In this document: one piece after another, positions 44,203-53,137 of the stretch
Position numbering within the stretch: position 1 is the stretch's first letter
How the letters are laid out: each line of letters opens with the position of its first letter
DNA from: Streptomyces lacrimifluminis
GTDB lineage: Bacteria; Actinomycetota; Actinomycetes; Streptomycetales; Streptomycetaceae
Direction of reading: 5' to 3'
DNA: 64,000 nt
NCBI RefSeq assembly: GCF_014646095.1
Contig: NZ_BMMU01000011.1
Coordinates: forward strand, 1-64,000
Position numbers and translations under genes: made by a program
Notes under the pieces: generated by a model
What the model was told of the DNA's origin: nothing
What the model saw: only the letters and a program-made list of their open reading frames with translations
The model's database searches: none

Positions 44203-45474
44203 TCAGCTTCCGGCTCTGTAGTCGGCGTCCATCTCGGCGAGAAGCTTCTTGGGGGTGGACTGGTCGCTGAAGATCTCCTGGAGACCGCTGAGCATGGTCT
44301 GCTGGACCTTGGCGTTGGGCCAGAGCTGGTCCATGAACGGCACGGTCCTGCCGGCCTCGATGTACCCGGACAGCTCGGCCAGCGACGGGTTCGCGACGAA
44401 GCCCGTGTCGGACAGACTGGGCAGGCCGCCCTGCTTCTTGACGAACAGGTTCATGCCCTCGGGGGACATCACGAAGTCCACGAACTTCAGGGCGAGTTCC
44501 TCGTTCTTGGCCTTGGCGTTGACGCCGTAGCCGGCACCCGCCGCAGCCGGTATGAGGGTCTTCGACGGATCGTCGGTGGCCGGCAGCGCCCGGAGCGTGA
44601 ACCTGCCCTTCGGGTTCTTCGCCTCCAGGAGGGCGATCACCCAGTTCCCCTGAATGATCCCGAGCGTCCTGCCGGTCGCGGCGAGGCCCTGGCTGGCCTC
44701 GTAGTTGGTCCCCAGGGGGTCCTTCTGGAAACAGCCCGTCCTCTCCATCGTCACGTACTTGTCCAGGGCCGTGAGCCATGGCGACTTGGCGAAGGTGGCC
44801 TGTCCCGCCTGCATCTTCTCGTCGAAGTCACGGTCGTCGCCGTAGACGGTCGTGGCGACCAGCGCGTACTGGACGAGCTGGGTCACCCAGTTGTCCTGGT
44901 TGCCCAACGCGAAGGCGGGTGTTCCCTTGGCCTTCGCCGCCCGGCAGAAGTCGAGCAGCTTCGTCCAGGTGTCCGGCGGGGTGAGGCCGGCCTTCGCCAG
45001 GGCCTGCTCGTTGTAGACCGCGCCGATGCCGTTCTGCCCGAAGACCGCGGTGTAGGTCTTCCCCTCGTACTGGGCGACGCTCTTGATCGCCTCGGGCATC
45101 CTGGCCGCCCAGTGCCTGTCCGAAAGGTCGCGCAGGTAGCCGGGTCTGGCCAGGACGTACGTGGCGCCCGGGTTGCCGTTGCCGGGCCAGACCGACATCA
45201 CGTCGGGTGCGGTGCCCGAGGACAGCTGGGTGCGGATCTGCTGCTGGTACTGGTCGGCGCCGCTGGTGGTGTAGCGGACCTTGACGCCCGGGTTGGCCTT
45301 CTCGAACGCCTTGACGACGTCCTCGACCGAGCCCTGGTCGATCGACGCGAGCGTCAGGGTTTTTGAGCCACCCGAACCGCCGCCGGAGCCGGCCTTGGTT
45401 CCACCACTACAAGCGGCCAGCACAGCCATGGAGGTCGCCGCGGCGATCAGGAGTGGGAGTGCACGTGTCTTCAT
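44203..45474 (-). CDS. sugar ABC transporter, extracellular binding lipoprotein
   Basis: This 423-residue family-1 solute-binding protein has a lipobox LAAC at about residue 22, then a Gly/Ser linker. It contains the usual KAFEKANPGVKVRYTTSG opening strand-helix and a C-terminal ligand region (VPFMDQLWPNAKVQQTMLSG). AAGGA precedes the ATG. It follows the two permeases and precedes the rhamnosidase, so rhamnose-containing oligosaccharides or rhamnose are the likely ligands. Confidence 0.93.
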   Translation of the reverse strand: MKTRALPLLIAAATSMAVLAACSGGTKAGSGGGSGGSKTLTLASIDQGSVEDVVKAFEKANPGVKVRYTTSGADQYQQQIRTQLSSGTAPDVMSVWPGNGNPGATYVLARPGYLRDLSDRHWAARMPEAIKSVAQYEGKTYTAVFGQNGIGAVYNEQALAKAGLTPPDTWTKLLDFCRAAKAKGTPAFALGNQDNWVTQLVQYALVATTVYGDDRDFDEKMQAGQATFAKSPWLTALDKYVTMERTGCFQKDPLGTNYEASQGLAATGRTLGIIQGNWVIALLEAKNPKGRFTLRALPATDDPSKTLIPAAAGAGYGVNAKAKNEELALKFVDFVMSPEGMNLFVKKQGGLPSLSDTGFVANPSLAELSGYIEAGRTVPFMDQLWPNAKVQQTMLSGLQEIFSDQSTPKKLLAEMDADYRAGS

Positions 45475-45535
45475 GATGTCCTTCTCGGGGAAGAGCCACC
45501 GGGCATGAGGGTGAGGGTCGGTCGGGCGTCGGGAG

Positions 45536-46357
45536 TCATCCCTTCAGCCCTCCCGCGAAGCCGTTGATGATGCTGCGCTGCAGCACGAAGTAGACGAGCA
45601 GGACGGGCAGGATGCTGATCACCAGTGCGGCGAAGATCAGGTTCCAGTCGGTCACGTACTGGCCGACGAACCCCGCGATCGCGACCGGCATGGTCTGCTG
45701 CGCGCTGCCGCTGAGGTACAGCAGCGGCGTGAAGAAGTCGCTCCACACCGCTACGGAGTTGAGCACCAAGACGGTCACCGTGATGGGCTTGAGCATCGGC
45801 AGGACCACGTACCGGAAGCCCTGCAGCGGTGTGCAGCCGTCGATCAGTGCCGCGTCCTCGAAGTCGCGTGGCAGGGCGCGCAGAAAGCCGACGTAGAGGA
45901 AGACGGTGAACGGCACCTGCAGGCCGGAGTAGAAGAGGACCAGCGCCCAGGGTGTGCCGAGCAGACCCAGGTCGCGCATGGTCTGGTACAGGGGCAGCGA
46001 GGCGAGTTGGAAGGGCAGGACGAGGCCTAGCAGGAAACCCAGGTAGGTACCCCGGGACCAGCGGGCCGTGGCACGCGCCAGCGGGAACGCCGCGAGCGAG
46101 GAGACGGCGAGCACGATCGCGACGCTGCACGCCGTCACCAGCACGCTGTTGAGCAACGCCCCGCCGAGCGCCCCCTGTTGCCAGGCCTGGGTGAAATTCT
46201 GCAGCGTGGGCGAGGTGGTCGGGCTGATCGGCGACGAGGTGTCCGACGCCGACCGTACGGCCAGGTTGACCAGGACGTACACCGGGAAGCCCACGACCAG
46301 GGCGATGGCGACCATCGTCAGTTCCAGCGCGAACGTTCGTCCGCGGTAGCGGTTCAC
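45536..46357 (-). CDS. sugar ABC transporter permease (MalG/CUT1-type)
   Basis: This 273-residue permease has six helices and the EAA loop DFEDAALIDGCTPLQGFRYV (about residue 165). Its ATG overlaps the upstream permease stop by four bases. It is the second gene of the minus-strand cassette, 61 bases ahead of the binding-protein gene. No operon-internal hairpin as strong as that in the plus-strand cassette is visible. Confidence 0.94.
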   Translation of the reverse strand: MNRYRGRTFALELTMVAIALVVGFPVYVLVNLAVRSASDTSSPISPTTSPTLQNFTQAWQQGALGGALLNSVLVTACSVAIVLAVSSLAAFPLARATARWSRGTYLGFLLGLVLPFQLASLPLYQTMRDLGLLGTPWALVLFYSGLQVPFTVFLYVGFLRALPRDFEDAALIDGCTPLQGFRYVVLPMLKPITVTVLVLNSVAVWSDFFTPLLYLSGSAQQTMPVAIAGFVGQYVTDWNLIFAALVISILPVLLVYFVLQRSIINGFAGGLKG

Positions 46358-47304
46358 GACGTGGCCCTCTCGTTGCGGGACAGCACGGCGTACTGTCCGG
46401 TCGAAACGACGGCCACGATGATCGTGAGGACGACCGCGAGCGCGATGCTGTAGCCGAACTCCCCCAGCGTGAAGGCGTCCTTGTAGATCAGCGTCGAGAG
46501 GGTGTCGGTCGCGTGCCCCGGCCCTCCGCCCGTCAACGCGTACACCTGGTCGAAGAGTTTGATCCCGCCGATGATCGACAGCATCAGGTTGATGGTGAGG
46601 GCCGGGGCGAGCAGTGGCCGGGTGACCGACCAGAAGCGCCGGACAGGTCCCGCGCCGTCGATGGACGCGGCTTCATGGACCTCCTTGGGCACGGACTGGA
46701 GTCCTGCGAGGAAGATGACCATCGAGTAGCCCGCGAACTGCCAGACGATCACTCCGACGACCGACCACAGGGCGACCGTCGGACTGCCCAGCCAGTCCTG
46801 CCGCAGGCCGTCCAGTCCGACCGCGCCGAGCAGGCTGTTGACCGCACCGTCGGGGCCGAGCAGGTTGCGCCAGAGGTAGGCGGTGACGATCGGGGTGATC
46901 ACGGCTGGGGCGAACAGCAGGACCCTGAGCAGGTTGCGGGACTTGACGGCCGAGTTGACCCCGAGCGCGAGCAGCAGGCCCAGCGCGTTCTGGACGACCG
47001 TGATCGACACGGCGATCAGCAGGGTGTGCCGGATGGCCTGCGTCGCGTCGGGATCGCGGAACAGCTCGGAGAAGTTGTCGAGGCCCACGAAGGAGAAGTG
47101 GGGATCCAGGCCGTCCCAGTCGGTGAAGGCGTAGTACACACCACGAACGCTCGGCACCAGGACGACGAAGGCGAACAGCAGCACCGCGGGCAGAGCGAAC
47201 CACCAGGGCGGATCGGTTCGCGCCCGCCCCCGGACGCGAGGAACCGGCTCGGCGTCCGGAAGCCGGGCGTGGTCCGAAAGCTGCTCGTGCGGGGCCGTGG
47301 TCAC
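46354..47304 (-). CDS. sugar ABC transporter permease (MalF/CUT1-type)
   Basis: This 316-residue permease is the first gene of the minus-strand cassette. It has a cytoplasmic tail of about 35 residues and six helices, with the EAA loop EVHEAASIDGAGPVRRFWSV (about residue 210). LacI-type operators at 47341 and 47464 lie in the 340-base promoter region shared with the divergent lacI-type gene. Confidence 0.94.
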   Translation of the reverse strand: MTTAPHEQLSDHARLPDAEPVPRVRGRARTDPPWWFALPAVLLFAFVVLVPSVRGVYYAFTDWDGLDPHFSFVGLDNFSELFRDPDATQAIRHTLLIAVSITVVQNALGLLLALGVNSAVKSRNLLRVLLFAPAVITPIVTAYLWRNLLGPDGAVNSLLGAVGLDGLRQDWLGSPTVALWSVVGVIVWQFAGYSMVIFLAGLQSVPKEVHEAASIDGAGPVRRFWSVTRPLLAPALTINLMLSIIGGIKLFDQVYALTGGGPGHATDTLSTLIYKDAFTLGEFGYSIALAVVLTIIVAVVSTGQYAVLSRNERATS

Positions 47305-47340
47305 CGGCGCACTCCCTTCTCCAACCTTCTATGACCCTTG

Positions 47341-47354
47341 TTGAATCGATTCAA
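47341..47354. promoter_or_regulatory. LacI-type operator before the permease operon
   Basis: TTGAATCGATTCAA is a perfect 14-base palindrome 37 bases upstream of the permease start. It is the mirror counterpart of TGAAACGATTCA at 36024. Confidence 0.7.
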
Positions 47355-47463
47355 TACGGCTGCCCGGTCGAGGCGGTGGCCGGCGGGGCACAGGGAGAGC
47401 GGCCGTCGCCGCCCGCCACGGGACGACGAGGCCCGACGCCGGGTCGATGGCGCCGCAGGCCCG

Positions 47464-47481
47464 ATGAGTAACGTTGCCCAT
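47464..47481. promoter_or_regulatory. LacI-type operator in the divergent promoter
   Basis: ATGAGTAACGTTGCCCAT is symmetric at 14 of 18 positions around AACGTT. Thirteen bases of it (AACGTTGCCCATC including one flank base) recur at 48745 before the next binding-protein gene, so both may answer to the same LacI protein. Confidence 0.6.
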
Positions 47482-47644
47482 CGGGTCTGGCCAGACCCTA
47501 GAGAGCGTCTCGCGTGACGTCAAGATGCCGCGCACGCTGCACGATTGTTACGACGGCGGCCCCGCGTAGCCGTCACGAGGTGTCCGCCGGGCCACAGGCC
47601 CGTCCGTAGACTCGACCACAGCCGTCCCAGGGAAAAGGAATCGA

Positions 47645-48682
47645 ATGGAGCCGCCAGCACGACGCCGTCGCGTCACGATCATCGATGTCGCACGCCACGC
47701 CCAGGTGTCCACCACCGCGGTGTCCAAGGTGCTGCGCAACGCGTACGGCGCCAGCCCCCAGATGCGCGCGAAGGTGCGCCGCGCGATGGACGAGCTCGGC
47801 TACCGGCCGCACGCGGGAGCCAGAGGACTCCGCGGACAGACGTACACCATCGGCGTGATGCTCCCCGACATCCGGAATCCCTTCTTCCCAGACGTGCTCG
47901 ACGGCATCACCGCCGCGCTGGGGGACACGGAGTACCAGGTGCTCCTGGGCCCCGGCTGCAACGGCGAGAAGGAAGAAGCGCGGGTCACCGAGGCGATGCT
48001 GGACCGCGGCATGGACGGCCTCATCCTGGTCGCACCCGTCTCGCCCCGCGCCCACCTCGAACAGGTCGCCTCCTCCGTGCCGACCGTGGTCGTCGGTCGG
48101 CACGGGTCATCTCCGGTGTACGACACGGTGGTCGACGACGATGTCGAGGGCGCGTCCCTGGTCGTCGGCCATCTCGCCGGCCTCGGGCATCGCCGCATCG
48201 CCCACATCGAGCATCACGAGACCGACCCGACTCGCCTCGTGGAAATGCCCAACGCCCGCCGCGCCGACGGATACCGGCAGGCCATGCGGGCGCTCGGGCT
48301 CGGGGAGTGGATCGACGTGGTCTCCACCAACTACACCCAGGAGGGCGGCTACCGGGGCGCGCAGGAACTGCTGGCCCGTCCCCGGGTTCCGACGGCCGTA
48401 TTCGCCGGCGCGGACATCGTGGCCATGGGTGTGCTGGAGGCAATGAGCGAAGCGGGCCTCGCCGTTCCCGGCGACATCTCGGTGGCCGGCTACGACAACA
48501 CCACCTTCGCCGCGCTCGGCCCGATCTCGCTGACCAGCGTCGACCAGGCAGGCCACAAGATCGGCGGGAACGCCGCCCGCCTGCTCCTGAAACGGCTTTC
48601 CGACCGGCAGAAACCCACGGACCAGGTCCTCCTGTCCCCCACTCTGATGCCGCGCCGGACCACGAACCGACCACCGGAGTAG
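47645..48682 (+). CDS. LacI-family transcriptional regulator
   Basis: This 345-residue repressor has the helix-turn-helix VTIIDVARHAQVSTTAVSKV and hinge LGYRPHAGARGLRG. The effector domain begins TYTIGVMLPDIRNPFFPDVL. AAGGAATCG precedes the ATG. It is divergent from the rhamnosidase cassette and is a clear paralogue of the LacI protein at 34708-35748. The effector pocket sequences differ (GPGCNGEKEEAR versus GSSGSAEMDDQT), consistent with different inducing sugars. Confidence 0.94.
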   Translation: MEPPARRRRVTIIDVARHAQVSTTAVSKVLRNAYGASPQMRAKVRRAMDELGYRPHAGARGLRGQTYTIGVMLPDIRNPFFPDVLDGITAALGDTEYQVLLGPGCNGEKEEARVTEAMLDRGMDGLILVAPVSPRAHLEQVASSVPTVVVGRHGSSPVYDTVVDDDVEGASLVVGHLAGLGHRRIAHIEHHETDPTRLVEMPNARRADGYRQAMRALGLGEWIDVVSTNYTQEGGYRGAQELLARPRVPTAVFAGADIVAMGVLEAMSEAGLAVPGDISVAGYDNTTFAALGPISLTSVDQAGHKIGGNAARLLLKRLSDRQKPTDQVLLSPTLMPRRTTNRPPE

Positions 48683-48706
48683 GGCGCCGACCGAGCTGCG
48701 CGAGCA

Positions 48707-48757
48707 TTCAACCGTTCGATTGAACGTGGGATTCCACCTATGGAAAACGTTGCCCAT
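48707..48757. promoter_or_regulatory. two LacI-type sites before the orphan binding-protein gene
   Basis: TTCAACCGTTCGATTGAA (48707-48724) and ATGGAAAACGTTGCCCAT (48740-48757, 14 of 18 symmetric around AACGTT) lie about 100-150 bases before the GTG at 48859. The second shares 13 bases with the operator at 47464. They make this gene a likely member of the rhamnosidase LacI regulon. Confidence 0.55.
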
Positions 48758-48858
48758 CAGCGTGAGGCGGTGCAGGATGAAGGCCACCCGACGCCTCTGC
48801 CCATCTCCGAGGTACCGGGTTTTTTCACCACGCCCCCCATCAGAGAGGCTTCCTCAGC

Positions 48859-49998
48859 GTGTCCAGCTTCCTCAGCAGACGACATGTCCTCGCCACCGGA
48901 GCGGGCGCCGCCCTCGGGGTCGGCGCGGTCGCCGCGAACGCCACCCAGGCCGCCGCCTCCCCCGCCACCTCCCGGGGCACCACCCGCGGCGAGGAGACCA
49001 GGACCCTCGACGAGCTCTACCGGACCGCTCTGGCGGAGGGCGGCAAGCTCGTCGTCTACGCCGGCGGCGACACCCCCACCCAGCAGGACTTCACCAAGGC
49101 GGCCTTCAAGGCCCGCTTCCCGGACATCGACCTGACGCTGATAGTCGACTACAGCAAGTACCAGGACGTCCGCGTCGACAACCAGTTCGCCACCGGCACC
49201 CTCGTCCCGGACCTCGTCCAACTCCAGACCCTCCAGGACTTCACCCGCTGGAAGGGGCAGGGCCGCCTGCTGCACTACAAGCCCGCCGGATTCTCGAAGG
49301 TCTACGACAGGTTCAAGGACCCGCAGGGCGCCTGGGTGGCCACGACCGCGCTCGCCTTCAGCTTCATGTACAACACGGCGGCGGTCGGTTCGACGACACC
49401 GCTCACCCCGCGCGACCTTGTCGACCCGAAGTGGAAGGGCAAGATCGCCTCCGCCTACCCGCACGACGACGACGCGGTGCTGTACCTCTTCACGCTGTAC
49501 GTGCAGAAGTACGGCTGGGACTGGGTGGCCAAGTTCGCCGCCCAGGACGTGCGGTTCGCGCGCGGCAGCAACACCCCGGGCGACGCCGTCTTCGGCGGGC
49601 AGAAGGTCATCGGTGTCGGCACCGCCGGGTCCGCGGTCAGCACTTCTCCCGTGACGTTCGCCATCGGCGCCGGACATCCGTTCATGGCCTGGGGCCAGCG
49701 CGTGGCCGTCCTCAAGCAGGCGAAGAACTCCACGGCCGCCAAGCTGTTCCTCAACTGGCAGCTTTCGAAGGAGATGCAGAACGGCTCCTTCAACGGCTGG
49801 TCCGTCCGCACCGACATCACTCCCCCGGCGGGTCTGAAGCCGATGTGGGAGTACCCCGACGCCCATGTGGACGGCTTCCCCCGCTTCATGGAGGACCGCG
49901 CCGCGGTCGAGCGCTGGAAGCAGACCTTCGCCCTGTACTTCGGCGAGGTCAAGGGCGACCCCACGCCCGGCGTGCTCGGGCTGCACCCGGGGGCGTAG
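48859..49998 (+). CDS. ABC transporter substrate-binding protein (AfuA/iron- or polyamine-type fold), orphan
   Basis: This 379-residue protein has a Tat signal (SRRHVLATGAGAALGVGAVA). The mature domain begins ELYRTALAEGGKLVVYAGGD, like type-2 periplasmic proteins of the Fe3+/thiamine/2-aminoethylphosphonate group. It continues with DPKWKGKIASAYPHDDDAV and GAGHPFMAWGQRVAVLKQAK. No permease or ATPase gene accompanies it, and it is not a CUT1 sugar binder. The ligand is unknown. Its promoter carries LacI-type operators, which suggests induction along with the pectin-sugar genes. Confidence 0.85.
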   Translation: MSSFLSRRHVLATGAGAALGVGAVAANATQAAASPATSRGTTRGEETRTLDELYRTALAEGGKLVVYAGGDTPTQQDFTKAAFKARFPDIDLTLIVDYSKYQDVRVDNQFATGTLVPDLVQLQTLQDFTRWKGQGRLLHYKPAGFSKVYDRFKDPQGAWVATTALAFSFMYNTAAVGSTTPLTPRDLVDPKWKGKIASAYPHDDDAVLYLFTLYVQKYGWDWVAKFAAQDVRFARGSNTPGDAVFGGQKVIGVGTAGSAVSTSPVTFAIGAGHPFMAWGQRVAVLKQAKNSTAAKLFLNWQLSKEMQNGSFNGWSVRTDITPPAGLKPMWEYPDAHVDGFPRFMEDRAAVERWKQTFALYFGEVKGDPTPGVLGLHPGA

Positions 49999-50192
49999 GG
50001 GTTGATGGGCGGGAGCGTCGGCCGATGCAGCGACAGCGGCCACGAGTGGACCGGCGCCCCGCTCTCTCGGGGGATCCTGCGCCCGCCTCCTCGGGGAGCG
50101 TGCCCAAGCGGTCCGGCACCTCATCTTACGAACCCCTTACGCCCCCGTTCTCGCCCCCGATCCGGGGGGCGTCACGTGCCTACGATCGCACC

Positions 50193-50822
50193 GTGCTGAC
50201 CCTCCGAAAGATCGCCCTCGCCACCGCCGCGCCCCTTGCGCTCGCCACCGCGGGCATCGCACACCCCCACGGTCTCTCCAGGTCGACAGCCGCGGACTGG
50301 ATACAGCTGCACGTCGTCCTGTTGCCGGTCTTCCCACTGCTGACGATCGGCCTCCTCGTCCCCTTGTGGCACCGACCACGCCGCGACCCGGCGGGCGCCG
50401 CCACGGTGCTGGCCTGGGTAGGTGCGTTCGTCTACGCGACCTTCTACACGGGCCTCGACGCCGTGGCCGGCATCGCGGCCGGAACCGCGGTCGAACACAC
50501 CGCCGGGACAGAGAGCCTGGGACCGGTCAAGCATCCGCTCTACGACATGGGTGAGGCACTCGGGCAGGTCGGCGCGTACGCCCTCATCGGTGCCGTTCTG
50601 GCCACAGCCGTCGCGCTCTTCCCGAGACACGGCGCGCGGGTCGTCCCCGGCACGGTGGTACTCCTGGCGGCCGGCTGGTCCTTCACGGACAGTCACATCT
50701 TCTGGCCTCGCGGGGTGTGGACGATGCTCGCCTTCGCCCTGGGCTTCGCCCTGCTCGTCTGGGGAACGGACAGGACCGCACCCGCCGGCCGGCCAGCCTC
50801 ACCTTCGCCCCTCCGCGTCTGA
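50193..50822 (+). CDS. unrecognised integral membrane protein
   Basis: This 209-residue protein has about five hydrophobic segments, starting with a signal-like helix (KIALATAAPLALATAGIAHP). Others are LHVVLLPVFPLLTIGLLVPL, VLAWVGAFVYATFYTGLDAV, AYALIGAVLATAVALFP and WTMLAFALGFALLVWG. A central loop contains VKHPLYDMGEALGQVG. I do not recognise a named family and assign no function. The GTG at 50193 is the only start that keeps the first helix intact. The 190 bases upstream hold no other gene. Confidence 0.75.
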   Translation: MLTLRKIALATAAPLALATAGIAHPHGLSRSTAADWIQLHVVLLPVFPLLTIGLLVPLWHRPRRDPAGAATVLAWVGAFVYATFYTGLDAVAGIAAGTAVEHTAGTESLGPVKHPLYDMGEALGQVGAYALIGAVLATAVALFPRHGARVVPGTVVLLAAGWSFTDSHIFWPRGVWTMLAFALGFALLVWGTDRTAPAGRPASPSPLRV

Positions 50823-51152
50823 CCCCACGGACCGGTGGCCGACCGCGTCGCGCCTGCCATTCGGGACACCTCCGGTGGATCACTCCTCATGCGTACATGA
50901 CGCCCCACCCGAACGGCTGCCGAGCAACTCCCACCCGGTGAGTCCGGGTCCGGTGATCACCCAGGCGACGCTGTCGCCTCCACGACGCTGTCCGTCCAGA
51001 CGGTCGACTGCCTCAACACCAAGGGCTCGCGGCCTGCCGCCCGGAGCCCGGCCGCGTACGGGAAGCTCCCGTGGAGGTGCGGCCCGCGGAACCCGGCCGA
51101 GGTCGGTTTTCATCACCCGGCCTCGGCCTCGTCCGGCCGCAGGACTTTCCGG
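50823..51152. other. gene-free interval
   Basis: About 330 bases between the membrane-protein gene and the histidine-kinase stop contain no frame with family resemblance and no strong hairpin or palindrome that I can see. Confidence 0.55.
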
Positions 51153-52271
51153 TCAGGCCTCGGCCAAAGGCAGTGTCACCTCGAAGCGACAACCGCCGGG
51201 CACATTGCGTACGGCGGCCTGACCGCGGTGTGCCTCGACGATGCCGCGGACGATGGCGAGACCGAGGCCGGCGCCGGCCGGAGGGGTACGGGCATGCGTG
51301 CCGCGCCAGCCGGTGTCGAAGACACGCGGCAGATCGTCGTCCGGGATGCCGCCGCAGCCGTCGGTGACGGACACGACGACACCGTCGTGGGAACGCTCGG
51401 CGGCGACCGCGACCGTACCGTCCGAGGGTGTCCGGCGGATCGCGTTGACCAGCAGATTGCTCAACACCCGGCTCATCTCCTTGCCGTCCACCTCCACGGG
51501 CACCGGTTCGATGCGATCGCCGATCAGCCACACACCGTGCTCTCTGGCGAGAGCGTCCGCTCCGGCCAGAGCGTCGCCGACGAGGTCGTACATGGACATG
51601 CGCGACGGAGAGAGGGCGAGCGCCCCGGCGTGGATGCGGGAGAGTTCGAAGAGGTCCCCCACCATGTCGTTGAGACGTTCGACCTCCGTGCGCATCTGGC
51701 GGAGGTAGCGCTCCGGTTCGGCGGCGACGCCGTCCTCCAGGGCCTCGGACATGGCACGCAGCCCGGCGAGTGGGGTGCGCAGGTCGTGCGAGATCCACGC
51801 GACCAGTTCGCGTCTCGATGTCTCCAGGGCGCGCTCACGGTCCCGGGACGTGGCGAGCTTCGCACTGGTGCTGGCCAACTCCCGGCTCAGTGCGGCGAGT
51901 TCGGCGTTCGCCGAGCCGTCGGGTGCCGCGAAATGGCCGCCGTCACCGAAGGAACGGGCAGCCGCGGTGAGCGCCCTGCTGCCGGCGACGACCCGCCGGC
52001 CGAGCAACAGCGCGGTGGCCAGGGAGACGACCGCCGCCATCGCCACGACCATGGTGACGACAGCAAGATCGTGCGAGGACAGGAACATGGCCCTCGCCAC
52101 GGCCAGCGTGCCCGCCAGCATGGCCGTCACCGCCACGGCCACGACCACGGCGAGGGACATGGTCAGCGAGCGTCGCCGGATCAGCCACAGGACACCGGCC
52201 CCCAACAGCCCGGCCGCGACAGCGCCGAGCAGGGCGAACAGGCCGATCAACAGGAAGTCGCTCATGCTCAT
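51153..52271 (-). CDS. two-component sensor histidine kinase
   Basis: This kinase of about 372 residues has two N-terminal helix clusters (FLLIGLFALLGAVAAGLLGA; VVAVAVTAMLAGTLAVARAM; VVTMVVAMAAVVSLATALLL). A HAMP-like linker, the phospho-acceptor box SHDLRTPLAGLRAMSEALED (about residue 165) and a HATPase domain (NLLVNAIRRTP, DGCGGIPDDDLPRVF, GAGLGLAIVRGIVEAH) follow. There is almost no extracytoplasmic sensor domain, so the signal may be sensed in the membrane. Its ATG overlaps the response-regulator stop by four bases. Confidence 0.94.
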   Translation of the reverse strand: MSMSDFLLIGLFALLGAVAAGLLGAGVLWLIRRRSLTMSLAVVVAVAVTAMLAGTLAVARAMFLSSHDLAVVTMVVAMAAVVSLATALLLGRRVVAGSRALTAAARSFGDGGHFAAPDGSANAELAALSRELASTSAKLATSRDRERALETSRRELVAWISHDLRTPLAGLRAMSEALEDGVAAEPERYLRQMRTEVERLNDMVGDLFELSRIHAGALALSPSRMSMYDLVGDALAGADALAREHGVWLIGDRIEPVPVEVDGKEMSRVLSNLLVNAIRRTPSDGTVAVAAERSHDGVVVSVTDGCGGIPDDDLPRVFDTGWRGTHARTPPAGAGLGLAIVRGIVEAHRGQAAVRNVPGGCRFEVTLPLAEA

Positions 52272-52957
52272 ACGGCCTCCTCGAAGGGCGTGGTGTCGAA
52301 GCGGTAGCCCACTCCCCACACCGTCTGGATCAGCTGCGGCCGGGCCGGGTCGTCCTCCACCTTGCCCCGCAGCCGACGTACATGGACGGTGACGGTGGAC
52401 AGATCGCCGAAGTCCCAGCCCCACACCTCACGCATCAGCTCTTCGCGACTGTAGGCGCGGCCGTGGTTGCGCAGGAGGAAGACGAGGAGGTCGAACTCGC
52501 GGAGCGTGAGGCTGAGTTCGAGGCCGTTCTTGGTGGCTCGCCGGGCGGCCGGGTCGACGGTGATGCCTGCCCCGTGCACCGGGTGGGTTGTCGCGGCGGG
52601 CCGGGTCCGGCGTAGTACCGACTCGACCCGCAGCACCAGCTCACGGGGACTGAAGGGCTTTGTGACGTAGTCGTCCGCGCCCACTTCGAGGCCCAGGATC
52701 CGGTCGCCCTCGTCGCCGCGGGCGGTGAGCATGATGACCGGCACGGGTCCACGGGCCCGGATGCGGCGGCACACCTCCAGGCCGTCCATTCCGGGCAGCA
52801 TCAGGTCGAGCACCACCAGGTCCGGCCGGTTCGCGGCGGCCCGCACGAGTGCGGACGGCCCGTCACCGGCTCGTTCCACGTCGTACCCGGCTCGGTCGAG
52901 ATAGCCGGAGACGATCTCGGCGACCGTTGGGTCGTCGTCCACCACGAGGACGCGCAT
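52268..52957 (-). CDS. OmpR/PhoB-family response regulator
   Basis: This 229-residue regulator has a receiver domain (RVLVVDDDPTVAEIV; phospho-acceptor Asp in LVVLDLMLPGMDGLEV, about residue 51; conserved Lys in DDYVTKPFSPREL). A winged-helix DNA-binding domain follows (LSLTLREFDLLVFLLRNHG, STVTVHVRRLRGKVEDDP). GGAGG precedes the ATG at 52957; an upstream in-frame ATG at 53017 lacks one. It is first in a coupled pair with the kinase. The neighbouring polytopic protein and molybdenum oxidoreductase are possible targets. Confidence 0.95.
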   Translation of the reverse strand: MRVLVVDDDPTVAEIVSGYLDRAGYDVERAGDGPSALVRAAANRPDLVVLDLMLPGMDGLEVCRRIRARGPVPVIMLTARGDEGDRILGLEVGADDYVTKPFSPRELVLRVESVLRRTRPAATTHPVHGAGITVDPAARRATKNGLELSLTLREFDLLVFLLRNHGRAYSREELMREVWGWDFGDLSTVTVHVRRLRGKVEDDPARPQLIQTVWGVGYRFDTTPFEEAV

Positions 52958-53137
52958 CGCGCCTCCACGCCCAGGTGGAGCAAGCTCGGAACCCGCGGAT
53001 TCATGCGACTGCTGCATGCCTCCAGCTTCCCACCGGCGTCACCCCCGTGCGGCACGGCCCACCCGACGTCCGCGTTTCGTAAGAACCCGGCCCCGCTGTC
53101 CGTCCGTGGCGGCTCGAACCGGGCCCGCCGTCGGTCG

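Noticed and set aside
43964..44779. N-terminal extension of the rhamnosidase frame to 44779
   Set aside because: The extension reads through the binding-protein gene in another frame. The GTG at 43963 with AAGGA and a Tat signal explains the protein.
48720..50192. Long plus-strand frame joining the region of the binding protein to the membrane protein at 50193
   Set aside because: The upstream part is the wrong frame of the AfuA-type gene. Only the part from 50193 shows membrane helices.
50880..51116. Short minus-strand frame in the gap after the membrane protein
   Set aside because: No family resemblance and no ribosome binding site; probably chance.
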